Shown here: positions 1-8,580 of the stretch, piece after piece
How the letters are laid out: each line of letters begins with the position of its first letter
How positions within the stretch are numbered: position 1 is the stretch's first letter
NCBI RefSeq assembly: GCF_900111515.1
Contig: NZ_FOHS01000006.1
Span: forward strand, 124,001 to 188,000
Source of the DNA: Hymenobacter actinosclerus
GTDB lineage: Bacteria > Bacteroidota > Bacteroidia > Cytophagales > Hymenobacteraceae
DNA: 64,000 nt
Direction: 5' to 3'
Program-made: the position numbers and the translations under genes
The notes under the pieces: generated by a model
What the model saw: the letters and a program-made list of their open reading frames with translations, nothing else
Databases searched by the model: none
What the model was told of the DNA's origin: nothing

Positions 1-1044
1 GGGCTGTATCAGCAACTCAACGCAGCCGAAGAAGCCATCCAGGCCACCGTGCGGCAGAACCGGGCTAAAAACCTGGCTACCAAAAACAGCCTCATCGAAC
101 AGGCCGAGGCCCTGCGCGACACGCTGGACTGGCAGGAAGGCAGCAACCAGCTCAAGGAGCTGCGTCAGGCCTGGATTAAAACCGGGCCGGTGGAAAAGGA
201 GCTGACCGACGAGTTGGAAAAGCGCTTCCAGACCGCCGCCGATGCCTTCTACGCCCGCAAGAAGGATTACCTGGCCGTGAAGAAGGCCATGAACAACCGC
301 ACGCTTGAGCAGTACAAAGACCTGATCCGGCGCTCGGAAGCCCTGCAGAACTCCACCGAGTTTGAGGACACCAGCCGCAAGCTGAAAGTGTTGCAGCAGG
401 CGTGGAAGGAAATTGATGGCAGCCTGCCCCGCAAGCAGGCCACCGACCTCTGGACGAGCTTCCGGGCGGCCCACAACCACTTTTTCGAGCGGCTCAAAAC
501 CCACATCGAAAGCCAGCGCCAGCAGCCTGCCAGCCCTGGCGTGGCGGGCGGCACCAACAGCAGCGGCGAGGAAAACCTGCGCCGCAAGCGCGCCTTGGTA
601 GCCGAGGCGCAGGAGCTGCTGAAGCGGCCTATGCCCGAAGCGGTGGCCCGGGCCAAAGAGCTGCAGGCGGCCTGGAAACAGGTAGGCCCCGTGCGGGGCG
701 AAGAGTCGGACCAGGTGTGGGAGCAGTTTATTATGGCCTGCGACCGGGTGTTCGAAACCAGCGCCCTCGACTACTACATGCGCAAACGGCAGGCCGCCGA
801 CCCCGCCGCGCCCGCCCCCACGCCGGCCGCCGAGGCGGCGCTGCGGGTGCAGGCCCTGCGCGAGTTCATCCGCCTCGATCAGCAGGAGCGGCAGGTGCTG
901 GCCGACAACCTCGACAAGCTCAGCCCCAGCCCCGCCAACGACACGTTCCGGACACTGTTGCAGAGCAAAATCAGAGCGTTCGACCGCAAAATCAGAACCA
1001 AGAACGACCTGATTGTCATGTATCAGGCGGCGGCCGGGCGCTGA
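1..1044 (+). CDS. DUF349 domain-containing protein (5' partial)
   Basis: The frame is open from the first base, so the N-terminus lies outside the window; a GTG at 49 is probably internal. The visible 347 residues hold three charged alpha-helical DUF349 repeats, recognisable by recurring LxxLQxAWKxxGxx(P/R)xxxxxLWxxFxxAxxxFFxR patterns (for example around the LKELRQAW, LKVLQQAW and AKELQAAW segments), followed by an Ala/Pro linker and a helical tail. DUF349 proteins in Bacteroidota usually have about 600 residues and several repeats. Their function is not established; they are thought to be cytoplasmic and possibly nucleic-acid associated. Family assignment is firm, function unknown. Confidence 0.85.
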   Translation, partial: GLYQQLNAAEEAIQATVRQNRAKNLATKNSLIEQAEALRDTLDWQEGSNQLKELRQAWIKTGPVEKELTDELEKRFQTAADAFYARKKDYLAVKKAMNNRTLEQYKDLIRRSEALQNSTEFEDTSRKLKVLQQAWKEIDGSLPRKQATDLWTSFRAAHNHFFERLKTHIESQRQQPASPGVAGGTNSSGEENLRRKRALVAEAQELLKRPMPEAVARAKELQAAWKQVGPVRGEESDQVWEQFIMACDRVFETSALDYYMRKRQAADPAAPAPTPAAEAALRVQALREFIRLDQQERQVLADNLDKLSPSPANDTFRTLLQSKIRAFDRKIRTKNDLIVMYQAAAGR

Positions 1045-1093
1045 GGCCGGGGCCGGTCGGGCGGCCGGGCTTAACCTTCGCGGCGGATTTACG

Positions 1094-1125
1094 TTGTCGT
1101 CAGCAATTGCGCCGGCGTACCTTTG
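1094..1125 (+). promoter_or_regulatory. Bacteroidota-type promoter for the DUF2795 gene
   Basis: TTG at 1094-1096, a 21-bp gap and TACCTTTG at 1118-1125 match the TTG / TAnnTTTG pattern of the Bacteroidota housekeeping sigma factor. It lies about 115 bp upstream of the ATG at 1239, between two codirectional genes. Inferred from sequence only. Confidence 0.55.
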
Positions 1126-1238
1126 CGCAGCGACCTGGAGGTAGTTCTGACAGGCCCGCGGTATCGGCCGGGTTTTTGCGGACGGCGCTCCGCGTTTTTG
1201 ACCATTTTTTTAGTAGCTCTTTAGTAGCACACACGCTT

Positions 1239-1460
1239 ATGTACTGGACCCTCGAACTGGCTTCGTATCTGGAAGATGCCCCCTGGCCCGCCACCAAGGA
1301 TGAGCTCATTGATTACTCCATCCGCTCGGGTGCCCCGATGGAGGTGGTAGAAAACCTGCAGGCCCTGGAAGACGACGGCCAGCCCTACGAAAACATTGAA
1401 GAGGTTTGGCCCGACTACCCGACCAAGGAGGACTTTATGTTCAACGAGGACGAGTACTAG
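1239..1460 (+). CDS. DUF2795 domain-containing small protein
   Basis: A 73-residue acidic protein beginning MYWTLELASYLEDAPWPATK. The longer open frame starting at 717 overlaps the DUF349 gene and has a composition unlike a real protein, so the ATG at 1239 is chosen; it also follows the promoter at 1094-1125. The pattern (short helix, 'APWPATKDELIDYSIRSGAP', then an acidic tail) is that of the short DUF2795 proteins conserved across Bacteroidota. The domain is predicted to be a small DNA- or protein-binding fold, but no role is established. Confidence 0.85.
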   Translation: MYWTLELASYLEDAPWPATKDELIDYSIRSGAPMEVVENLQALEDDGQPYENIEEVWPDYPTKEDFMFNEDEY

Positions 1461-1467
1461 GGTTTTA

Positions 1468-1572
1468 GAAGTGAGATACCAGACATGAGAAGTGAGACTG
1501 TTCGTGTTTGACAGGCACTTGTTGCTGAACGAACTTTCAACTTCTCACTTCTCATGTCTGACCTCTCACCTC
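1468..1572. repeat. Imperfect palindromic repeat overlapping an ABC gene start
   Basis: The 17-mer at 1480-1496 (CAGACATGAGAAGTGAG) returns as its exact reverse complement at 1544-1560, with weaker complementarity extending outwards (GTGAGA motifs) and inwards to GTTCG/CGAAC. The right arm contains the ATG (1554-1556) of the downstream ATPase gene. It sits between two codirectional genes, like most palindromes in this window. The purine-rich GTGAGA composition resembles the family at 45163, but the arms are not the same. Confidence 0.75.
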
Positions 1573-2300
1573 TCCACATAGAAAACCTGATTGCGGGGTA
1601 CGGACGACGAGTCCTGCTCCGCAATTTGTGTTTTACGGTACCCGAACCGGCCTTCGTGGCCGTTATCGGGCACAACGGCTGCGGCAAAACCACGCTGCTG
1701 CGCGCCCTCACCGGCCAGATTCCGTACGAGGGCACCGTGACCGTGAACGGGCACAACCTGCGCACCGTGCGCCGGCCCGCGGCGGCCGGGCTGCTGGCCC
1801 ACCTGCCCCAGCGGGCCAGCGTCGAGTTTTCGCTGCCGGTGCGCGAGCTGGTCGTGATGGGCCGCTTCCGCCACCACCGTTTCCTGGGCGCCTACTCGGC
1901 CACCGATTACGCCCTGGCCGATACGGCCCTGGCCCGCGTGGGCGCCGCCCATCTGGCCGACCGGGACTTCACGCTGCTTTCGGGCGGCGAGCAGCAACTG
2001 GTGTGGCTGGCCCAGCTCAGCCTGCAGAATGCCGCCCTGTGCCTGCTCGACGAGCCCACCCAGCAGCTCGACGTGTACTACCGCCGCCGGGTATTCGGGC
2101 TGTTGCACGAGTGGGTGATACAGGAGGGCAAAACCGTGCTCTGCATCACCCACGACCTCGACAACCTCGCCACGCTGCCCGGCTACCTGCTCAACCTCTC
2201 GCGCCCCGAACCCCGCCTGCAGCCGTTGTCGGCCGGGGTGGTGGCCACCGAGCGGGCCTACCTGGAAAGCGAGGCGAGCTTCGGGGCCGTGAATGAATAA
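1554..2300 (+). CDS. ABC transporter ATP-binding protein, FecE/FepC-like
   Basis: 248 residues with a Walker A motif (GHNGCGKTT, about residue 39), Q-loop region (LPQRASVEF), signature LSGGEQQ, Walker B (CLLDEPT) followed by D-loop, and switch histidine (ITHDLD). The layout and the 'PVRELVVMGRFRHH' segment fit ATPases of iron-siderophore/haem/cobalamin importers. No permease or binding protein lies next to it, so its partners must be elsewhere. The ATG is inside a palindromic repeat and the first eight or so residues (MSDLSPLH) are repeat-derived; the conserved domain begins at IENLIAGYG. No alternative in-frame ATG lies close to the domain. Confidence 0.85.
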   Translation: MSDLSPLHIENLIAGYGRRVLLRNLCFTVPEPAFVAVIGHNGCGKTTLLRALTGQIPYEGTVTVNGHNLRTVRRPAAAGLLAHLPQRASVEFSLPVRELVVMGRFRHHRFLGAYSATDYALADTALARVGAAHLADRDFTLLSGGEQQLVWLAQLSLQNAALCLLDEPTQQLDVYYRRRVFGLLHEWVIQEGKTVLCITHDLDNLATLPGYLLNLSRPEPRLQPLSAGVVATERAYLESEASFGAVNE

Positions 2301-2330
2301 AGCCAGCCCCCGAACCGGAAGCTGGCTTTA
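2298..2330. terminator. Hairpin terminator after the ABC ATPase gene
   Basis: A 10-bp perfect stem TAAAGCCAGC / GCTGGCTTTA with a 13-nt loop overlaps the stop codon of the ATPase gene and precedes the convergent gene ending at 2387. The T-run is short, so termination strength is uncertain. Confidence 0.55.
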
Positions 2331-2386
2331 CGTGTGCCTGTTGAATCCCTTACCGCCCGGCTTGCGGGGCCAGTGCCACGCCGCCG

Positions 2387-2686
2387 TTAGTGGGCCGCGT
2401 CAGCCTGGGTCTGCAGGTCGAACAGAGTCGTGAGCACCTGCAGCAGCGGGGTGCTGTTGCCCCGCTGGCGGGCGGTTCCCAGCCGCTGGGCCAGCCCCTG
2501 CACTACCCGCTGCACCAGCGCGGTCGTCAGCTCATCGAGCGAATCGGTCTGCTCGGCGGAGAGCCGTCTGCCGAAGCGCCGCAGCTCTTCCTGCCGCAGC
2601 TGCTCCAGCGCCTGCGTCAGCTGCTGAATGGTGGAGGTGCCGGTTTCGGCAGCGGGCAGACAAAGCGGATCGGAGAGCAGAGACAC
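2387..2686 (-). CDS. Small helical protein resembling GluTR dimerisation domain
   Basis: 99 residues with no signal peptide. The central part (TIQQLTQALEQLRQEELRRF, then a helix with LSAEQTDSLDELTTALVQRV) resembles the C-terminal dimerisation domain of glutamyl-tRNA reductase (HemA), where LRxxAExIRxEELxR is followed by LTxxIVxKLLHxP. The catalytic and NADPH domains are absent, and only 48 bp separate it from the upstream gene, so it is not a simply truncated hemA. It is the last gene of a leftward cluster, directly after a haemoglobin gene. It could also be an unrelated coiled-coil protein. The resemblance comes from pattern reading only. Confidence 0.5.
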   Translation of the reverse strand: MSLLSDPLCLPAAETGTSTIQQLTQALEQLRQEELRRFGRRLSAEQTDSLDELTTALVQRVVQGLAQRLGTARQRGNSTPLLQVLTTLFDLQTQADAAH

Positions 2687-2734
2687 AAGCGGATTGGTAG
2701 TAGATGACTGGATAGCAACAGTATAGTAGCGGGC

Positions 2735-3235
2735 TTAGTGGCCTACTACGTCGTTGTACATGTTGTCGATGATGACGTACAGCTCGGCCTTGTCGTTGGC
2801 CGACACCTTGTTGCTGTTGAGCGAAGCTTCGAGCTGCTCGCGCCACACGCTGAACTCCTTGGCCGTAACGCCCATGCCGCGATGGGCCGTGAGCATGCTC
2901 AGGCCTTTGTAGGTAAGCGGGCCGCCGGTAGCCTCACCCAGCTGATCGACGAAGTTGTTGCGCAGCCGCTGCAGGCGGGTCGGATCGGTCGGAGCCTGGC
3001 CGTTCACGCCATTTACGGCATCGAGCATGGGCTTGTGCGAACGAAGCATCACCGAGTTGGGCACGGCCGTTTCGGCACCCACGTTGGCTATCAGGCCGTC
3101 CACGATGCTGGCGATGCCCTCCGTTTTACCCAGGCGGTCATAGAGGGTAGGAGCGGCAGCTTCTTCTTTGCCGCCGCAGGCTCCCAGCAGCAGGGAGCAG
3201 GCCAGCAGGCCGGTTGCGAGTAGGTTTCTGTTCAT
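2735..3235 (-). CDS. Group 1 truncated haemoglobin-like lipoprotein
   Basis: Start placed at MNRNLLATGLLACSLLLGAC, a lipoprotein signal with lipobox LGAC; the longer frame upstream has no sensible sequence. The 166-residue product then reads TLYDRLGKTEGIASIVDGLI, the usual N-terminus of group 1 truncated haemoglobins (YxxxGGxxxIxxVVdxFY), and later SMLTAHRGMGVTAKEFSVW, matching the F-helix region around the proximal histidine. Truncated haemoglobins bind haem and O2 or NO. The lipobox places this one in the envelope, unlike the usual cytoplasmic form. It is the fifth gene in a leftward cluster with cytochrome and YceI genes. Confidence 0.75.
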   Translation of the reverse strand: MNRNLLATGLLACSLLLGACGGKEEAAAPTLYDRLGKTEGIASIVDGLIANVGAETAVPNSVMLRSHKPMLDAVNGVNGQAPTDPTRLQRLRNNFVDQLGEATGGPLTYKGLSMLTAHRGMGVTAKEFSVWREQLEASLNSNKVSANDKAELYVIIDNMYNDVVGH

Positions 3236-3302
3236 AAAAGTAAGTAGGTAAGCGAAAGAGTAAGGAGCAGGAAAATCAACCGGAACGCAGCAGCCCGCCG
3301 CG

Positions 3303-3740
3303 CTACAGGCGCACGAAAAGCCGACGCAGGTTGAAGGCAAAGCGCAGCCGTTCGAGGGCCTGCACGTAGCCCGGCGGCACCGGGCACTGCCGGGCGGCGG
3401 CCTCGGCGCTGAGTTCGGGCTGCGGCAGCGCACTCAGGTTCAGGCGCTGCTGCAGCTGCCCGGCGCTAAGCTCGGCCGGGCGGTAGGCCAGCGTGAGCAG
3501 CTGCTTTTCGGGGCGCACGGCGCAGGCCGTTACGCCGGGCAGGGCCAGCGCCCGGGCCTGCAATTGCTCGGCCGCCGCGCCCGGCTGCAGGTCGGGCGCC
3601 GTCAGGGTAACAAACTCGGTGACGGGGGTGAACTCGTGCAGGCTGGGCTCCTGCCAGCTGCCCCAGGCAACCAGCGTCAGCAGCACCAGGGCCCCGGCCA
3701 GCTTGGCTTTCAGCCAGCGGAAACGACGACTTGTCCTCAT
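3303..3740 (-). CDS. Membrane-anchored HMA-like protein
   Basis: 145 residues: a basic N-terminus, one membrane segment (LAGALVLLTLVAWGSW), then a domain with the beta-alpha-beta spacing of heavy-metal-associated folds (LQARALALPGVTACAVRPEK, then LAYRPAELSAGQLQQRL). The usual CxxC metal site is not preserved; only single cysteines remain. The domain would face the periplasm. It begins 10 bp after the DUF5777 gene and is probably cotranscribed with it. Function unknown; the HMA resemblance is an inference from pattern. Confidence 0.6.
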   Translation of the reverse strand: MRTSRRFRWLKAKLAGALVLLTLVAWGSWQEPSLHEFTPVTEFVTLTAPDLQPGAAAEQLQARALALPGVTACAVRPEKQLLTLAYRPAELSAGQLQQRLNLSALPQPELSAEAAARQCPVPPGYVQALERLRFAFNLRRLFVRL

Positions 3741-3750
3741 GCCGGAAAGC

Positions 3751-4656
3751 TTAAATCTGCGACTTGAGGGTGAAATTGCGGGCTACTGTGAAGCCAAAGT
3801 ACAGGTCGCCGGAGAAGAACTTGCCGGTGGTTTCGGGCACGAAGAACTTTTCCGTCATGCCCAGCGAGTTGGTCACGTGCAGCTGGAAAATGTGGCCGCC
3901 CGTTTCCAGATCGACGCCCAAACCCAGCGCGTTGCGGAAGTTGCTGGCCGTGTTGCCCGGAAACAGGTAGTAGTAATCGGCCGTGAGAGCCGTGCGCTTC
4001 GTGATTTTCTGGCGCAGGCCGCCGCCCAGCGCGTACACGTCGTTCTGCTCGCTTGGCGTGGCCACGTAGTTGCGGTGGATGAGCGTGGGCATGAGCTGCA
4101 CCGACAGGTTGGGGCTGAACTTGCGGGCAATCAGGGCCTGGTAGGCGTAGGTAACCCGCGAGGCCGTAGAGCGGTCCTCCGCCCCGGGGTTACGGTTGAA
4201 CTTGAGCGTGGTGATGGCCGACGAGGCAAACAGCGTCACTGATACGGGCATGGCCCGCGCGCCGGTTGTCTGCCGGATGGCGCGGTACTTCACCGAGCCG
4301 TCGTAGGTTTTTTCCTGCGAGCTGCGGCCCAGGCCGATGGTCAGCCGGTCAGTCAGGCCGTACTCGAAGCCCAGCCGCAGCACGGCCTGGTCGAGGCCGA
4401 AGAAGTTGTAGGCGCCGCTGTTAAGCGTGCCGAAGCGGTGCTGAATCAGGAAGGCCAGCGTGCCCTCGCCCGGCGTTTCTACCGACTGCGAGTTGATGAT
4501 GTGCGTGGCCTTGAACGTGGCCGCTACCACCTCACGCTTCTCGGGGTTAGTGGTCTGGGCATCAAGCTGGCCGAGCAGGTCGGTGGTCTGGGCCAGGGCG
4601 GCCGGGGCCAGCAGCAGGCTCAGCCCGAGCCCGAAAATGGATACAGATGTTTTCAT
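3751..4656 (-). CDS. DUF5777 family outer-membrane beta-barrel protein
   Basis: 301 residues with a Sec signal peptide (MKTSVSIFGLGLSLLLAPAALAQ). The mature protein has alternating aromatic/glycine strands (RFGTLNSGAYNFFGLDQAVL, GFEYGLTDRLTIGLG) and ends in a barrel-like C-terminus, typical of the DUF5777 family of Bacteroidota. Genes of this family are commonly found beside YceI and c-type cytochrome genes, as here (25 bp after YceI). Its role is not known; a porin-like outer membrane location is inferred. Confidence 0.8.
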   Translation of the reverse strand: MKTSVSIFGLGLSLLLAPAALAQTTDLLGQLDAQTTNPEKREVVAATFKATHIINSQSVETPGEGTLAFLIQHRFGTLNSGAYNFFGLDQAVLRLGFEYGLTDRLTIGLGRSSQEKTYDGSVKYRAIRQTTGARAMPVSVTLFASSAITTLKFNRNPGAEDRSTASRVTYAYQALIARKFSPNLSVQLMPTLIHRNYVATPSEQNDVYALGGGLRQKITKRTALTADYYYLFPGNTASNFRNALGLGVDLETGGHIFQLHVTNSLGMTEKFFVPETTGKFFSGDLYFGFTVARNFTLKSQI

Positions 4657-4681
4657 CTAAAAGCAGTTGCAGAAGTAAGAG

Positions 4682-5332
4682 TTAGTTGGCCGCCCGCCCT
4701 GCGTTGGGAACTACCGGGTCGGCAATGAGCACCACCCGGATGCGGACTATCTTGGCAATGTTTTCGCGCACCAGGAGCGGCACTTCGATGTTGTAATCGG
4801 CTGGGGCTACGTTGAAGGTGGCAAAGGCCTGTAACTGCCCGCTCTTGAGTTCGAGCGTGGCCGGAACCGCCACCCGCCGCGTTACGCCGTGCAGCGTCAG
4901 GTCGCCCTCGGCGCGCACCGTGTGCGAGCCCGGCGTGGCCAGCTGCGCCAGGTTGGCATCCACAAACCGACCGGTAAATGTCGCTCGCGGGTACTTGTCC
5001 GATTCCATGTAGTTCTCGTTGAAGTGCTCCTGCATGAGGGTGCGCTTGAAGGTGAACTCCTTGATGGGAACCACAAAAGCAAACTGGTTGCTGGTCAGGT
5101 CGATGATGGAGGCCGTGGCATTGTTGATGGCCTCAATGTCCTCGATGATACTGGTCGAGAAGAAGCTCACCCGGCCTTCCTTGGTCATGAAACGGCCCTG
5201 GGCGTAGCTGCGCGGTGCGGCGCCCAACACCAACAGGAGCAGCAGGGTGCCCAGCAGCCGCGGCGCGCCCGGGGCCCCCGCCGCGCGCGTAAGCGGGGTG
5301 GCGGCAGAGGAAAATGTCCGGAAAATGAACAC
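4682..5332 (-). CDS. YceI family protein
   Basis: 216 residues with a long hydrophobic, Leu-rich signal segment ending near SYAQGRF. The mature part carries the lipocalin-like YceI pattern: FMTKEGRVSFFSTSIIEDIE, FVVPIKEFTFKRTLMQEHFN, then NYMESDKYPRATFTG and GDLTLHGVTRRVAVPATLEL. The 'SDKYPRATF' and 'LTLHGVT' motifs are highly characteristic. YceI proteins bind isoprenoid-type lipids in the periplasm, and in Bacteroidota are often linked to electron-transfer gene sets. It starts 9 bp after the cytochrome gene, so they form one transcription unit. Confidence 0.88.
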   Translation of the reverse strand: MFIFRTFSSAATPLTRAAGAPGAPRLLGTLLLLLVLGAAPRSYAQGRFMTKEGRVSFFSTSIIEDIEAINNATASIIDLTSNQFAFVVPIKEFTFKRTLMQEHFNENYMESDKYPRATFTGRFVDANLAQLATPGSHTVRAEGDLTLHGVTRRVAVPATLELKSGQLQAFATFNVAPADYNIEVPLLVRENIAKIVRIRVVLIADPVVPNAGRAAN

Positions 5333-5341
5333 CCGCCGCGC

Positions 5342-5734
5342 TTAGTTATTGGGCTGGCCGGCCTCAATCCAGGCCTTTATTTTGGCGATGTCGCACACGG
5401 CCAGCTTGGCGCCGCTCTTAGGCATGGGGTCGAAGCCGGGCGCGTGCTGCACCGAGCCCAGCAGCAGGCTGGCCGACTGGTTCTTAATTCCCTGGTAGGT
5501 GCTGTAGTCGTTGCCGCCGCCCAGCGTCTGGTACACGGTAGCCCCGTGGCAGCTGCGGCAGTTGGTGTCGAAAATGGGCGAAATGTCGCGGGCGTAGCTG
5601 ACGGCTTCGGTGGCCGTCGGGCACGGGCTGGGCACCTCCCCGGTCGAGTACGTGCAGCCGCTGGCTACTGCCGTTAGCAGCACGGCCAGCGCCGCACCAA
5701 TGCCTGCCAGAGAAGAAGTAAAAGGTATGTTCAT
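5342..5734 (-). CDS. Mono-haem c-type cytochrome lipoprotein
   Basis: The second ATG (5734, MNIPFTSSLAGIGAALAVLL) gives a lipoprotein signal with a SGC lipobox, so it is preferred over the ATG at 5755; 130 residues. A single CxxCH haem site is present in SPIFDTNCRSCHGATVYQ, and the C-terminal GFDPMPKSGAKLAVCDIAKI provides a methionine for axial ligation and the helix usual for planctomycete/cytochrome-c-like domains. It would donate or accept electrons at the periplasmic face. It is the first gene of the leftward cluster ending at 2387. Confidence 0.8.
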   Translation of the reverse strand: MNIPFTSSLAGIGAALAVLLTAVASGCTYSTGEVPSPCPTATEAVSYARDISPIFDTNCRSCHGATVYQTLGGGNDYSTYQGIKNQSASLLLGSVQHAPGFDPMPKSGAKLAVCDIAKIKAWIEAGQPNN

Positions 5735-6028
5735 ATCGTGTTGTAGGGGAGCCACCGGCTGTAATCCCGATTTGGGAATTGCACGCCTTTTATTGTCGTT
5801 TCAGGCCCTCTGAAAGCCTGCAGACAGGCTGCAACTTTGGGCTTGAGTTCTCAAAGATGGATTGGGTGGCTCGTATGCGCTAGCACGATTCGATAAGACG
5901 CTCGTTTCTCTCGTTGAATGTGTGGAAAGTATCTGTCAAAAAAACCACATTAACTTAAATGAGCACAATTATCCAAGCATGGGAATGCTAACGCAGTACG
6001 TTTTGCTATCCATCGGCACCAAGCAAAA
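5735..6028. other. Non-coding interval between divergent-end genes
   Basis: No convincing gene. A 68-codon open frame on the plus strand has no recognisable features. The interval holds the promoter region of the cytochrome cluster, including relatively AT-rich sequence around 5930-5980, but I could not pick a clear TAnnTTTG site for it. Confidence 0.4.
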
Positions 6029-6058
6029 AGCCCTGCCGGCCACGTGGCTGGCGGGGCT
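6029..6058 (-). terminator. Rho-independent terminator of lycopene cyclase gene
   Basis: A 13-bp stem with two G-U pairs and an ACGT loop, followed on the minus strand by TTTTT. It lies 28 bp beyond the stop codon of the gene ending at 6086. Confidence 0.75.
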
Positions 6059-6085
6059 GCCCAAATAAAAATCAGCGCTTTATGG

Positions 6086-7303
6086 TTACCGCCGCCGCCC
6101 CGGCCGGCGGCGCAGCACGTGCCAGATGGAGCGCAGGAAGGGCCAGGGCGTAACCGAGTTCATGATCTGGAAATTCGCCTTCCAGCTGCTGCGCTCATCC
6201 AGAAAATCGAAAACCCGGTCGACGGGGTTGCGCTGGAAAAGCTGGCTGAAAATGTCGCGCGTCAGCTCGCCCCGGCGCTGCATAATATCGAGCAGCAGGG
6301 TGTCGAAAAGCCGGAATTGCCACTGGTCGCCGGTGCTGTGCCGGGGAGGGCGGCCGGTGGCAGCCAGCGCCTGGGTCAGGCGGGCCGAGTGGGCCAGAAT
6401 GCGCTTGAAGGCGTAGCCGCTGCTGGGCTTGGCGCGCCCGGCCCGGGTGCCCAGGTTCAGCACGTGCTTCCCCTGCTGCAGGGGAAGCGGGTGGTCGGTC
6501 ATCGGAATAGCGCCCACTTCTTCGGCCGTTATGCGGTAGTGGCCGGCGCCGGGCAGCGCGGCCAGGTAGCGGCGCAGTTCGGTTTCGTACTCGGCCTTGG
6601 CCAGCGGCGTTTCCGAAAACAGGGTGTACTCGACCAGCGCCCGGCGCGGGCTAAAGGGCAGCACGTACATAAACCGTACCTCCTGGCCCTGCTCGCCCCG
6701 GAAGTCCATGAACTCGGCCGTGGTGGGGTCGAAGGCGTCGTGCTCGGTTTCCACTTCCCAGCCCACGAAGTGCTGGAGCAGGTAGCGGTGGCTGGGGCGG
6801 CGCAGTTCCCGTAGCTGGGGCGGGCGGCTGTCGAAGGCATAGCGGGCCGTGAACTCGCCCGCGGGCGTGCCGGCCCGCGCACCGGTGGGCGTGCTGGCCA
6901 GCTCCTGCACCGTGGTGCGCAGCCAGGTGAACTGCGGGTTGCCGGTGAGCATCTGCCGCACGAAGCGGTAGAAATCCAGCCCCCGAATCATCTTGTAGCG
7001 GTAGCGCTCCGGGGCCAGTACCCGCTCGAAGTTGGGGCTGCGGAAGGCCAGTTTTGCCCATTCGTGGGCTACAATGCCGTCGAAAAGCGTGGGCGCATCG
7101 GCCCAGAACGACCAGGTGCGGTCGTTCTGGTCTTTGGCCTCGGGCTCCAGAATCAGCACCCGCTTGCCCGTGAGCCGTGGCTCCTGGCTGATGTGGTAGG
7201 CCAGACTCAGCCCGGCTGCCCCGCCGCCCACAATCAGGTAGTCGTAGTCGCGCACTAGGGCAGGCGTTTCGGCAAGGGCGGCAGGGGCGGCAGAATTCGG
7301 CAT
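6086..7303 (-). CDS. crtY: Lycopene beta-cyclase (CrtY-type)
   Basis: Flavin-dependent enzyme closing the ends of lycopene to beta-rings in carotenoid synthesis. The ATG at 7303 (MPNSAAPAALAETPALVRDY) is chosen over one 33 bp upstream. The 405-residue product has a dinucleotide-binding motif YLIVGGGAAGLSLAYHI at about residue 20, DRTWSFWAD (typical CrtY 'NDRTWCFW'), FMDFRGEQ and FMYVLPFSPRRALVEYTLFS, all landmarks of the family. The C-terminal part includes GTRAGRAKPSSGYAFKRI. No other carotenoid gene is adjacent, so the rest of the pathway lies elsewhere. Pigmentation fits Hymenobacter-like bacteria. Confidence 0.9.
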   Translation of the reverse strand: MPNSAAPAALAETPALVRDYDYLIVGGGAAGLSLAYHISQEPRLTGKRVLILEPEAKDQNDRTWSFWADAPTLFDGIVAHEWAKLAFRSPNFERVLAPERYRYKMIRGLDFYRFVRQMLTGNPQFTWLRTTVQELASTPTGARAGTPAGEFTARYAFDSRPPQLRELRRPSHRYLLQHFVGWEVETEHDAFDPTTAEFMDFRGEQGQEVRFMYVLPFSPRRALVEYTLFSETPLAKAEYETELRRYLAALPGAGHYRITAEEVGAIPMTDHPLPLQQGKHVLNLGTRAGRAKPSSGYAFKRILAHSARLTQALAATGRPPRHSTGDQWQFRLFDTLLLDIMQRRGELTRDIFSQLFQRNPVDRVFDFLDERSSWKANFQIMNSVTPWPFLRSIWHVLRRRPGRRR

Positions 7304-7353
7304 ACAAAAGGCAAAAGCGCGACGCGCGAAAAGCAAACCAAGCTACGCACAAA

Positions 7354-7379
7354 AAAGCCGCTGCCGAAGCAGCGGCTTT
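7354..7379 (-). terminator. Rho-independent terminator after LOG gene
   Basis: Perfect 11-bp stem AAAGCCGCTGC / GCAGCGGCTTT with a CGAA tetraloop, followed on the minus strand by a run of T. It lies about 130 bp past the stop of the LOG gene and upstream of crtY. Confidence 0.75.
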
Positions 7380-7505
7380 CGAAAGCCCCGGAAAGCCGGA
7401 ATGTTCAGCCGTTCAGCCGACCCGCATCAAAAGTGAAGCAGTGCCTCACCCGCCAGCCAGTCAAAAAATCAGCGCAATCACAGCTAATCAGCGCAAATCA
7501 ATGAT

Positions 7506-8369
<864 letters not shown>

Positions 8370-8580
8370 GGGAATTCAAGGGAAAAATGAGGCGCAAACC
8401 CGCCCGCCCCGGACCCGGAAGAACGTCCGGACCGGGCAGTGCGCACCGGAAAAAGCAAACGGGTAAATAAGGTAAGCAAAAAGGAAGGCCGCCCTCACGA
8501 AAAGGAGGCCGACCTTACATAGCGGTTCGCAAGATAATGATTTGTGGGTGATGGGGGAGGAGGTGATGGGGTTATGAGGT
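8370..8580. other. Intergenic spacer before palindromic repeat
   Basis: No gene supported. The short open frames here on both strands encode the peptide MIRSFAALRMT, a by-product of the palindromic repeat at 8581-8719. Confidence 0.5.

Noticed and set aside
5862..6068. 68-codon plus-strand frame
   Set aside because: Its end overlaps the crtY terminator hairpin and it has no recognisable features.
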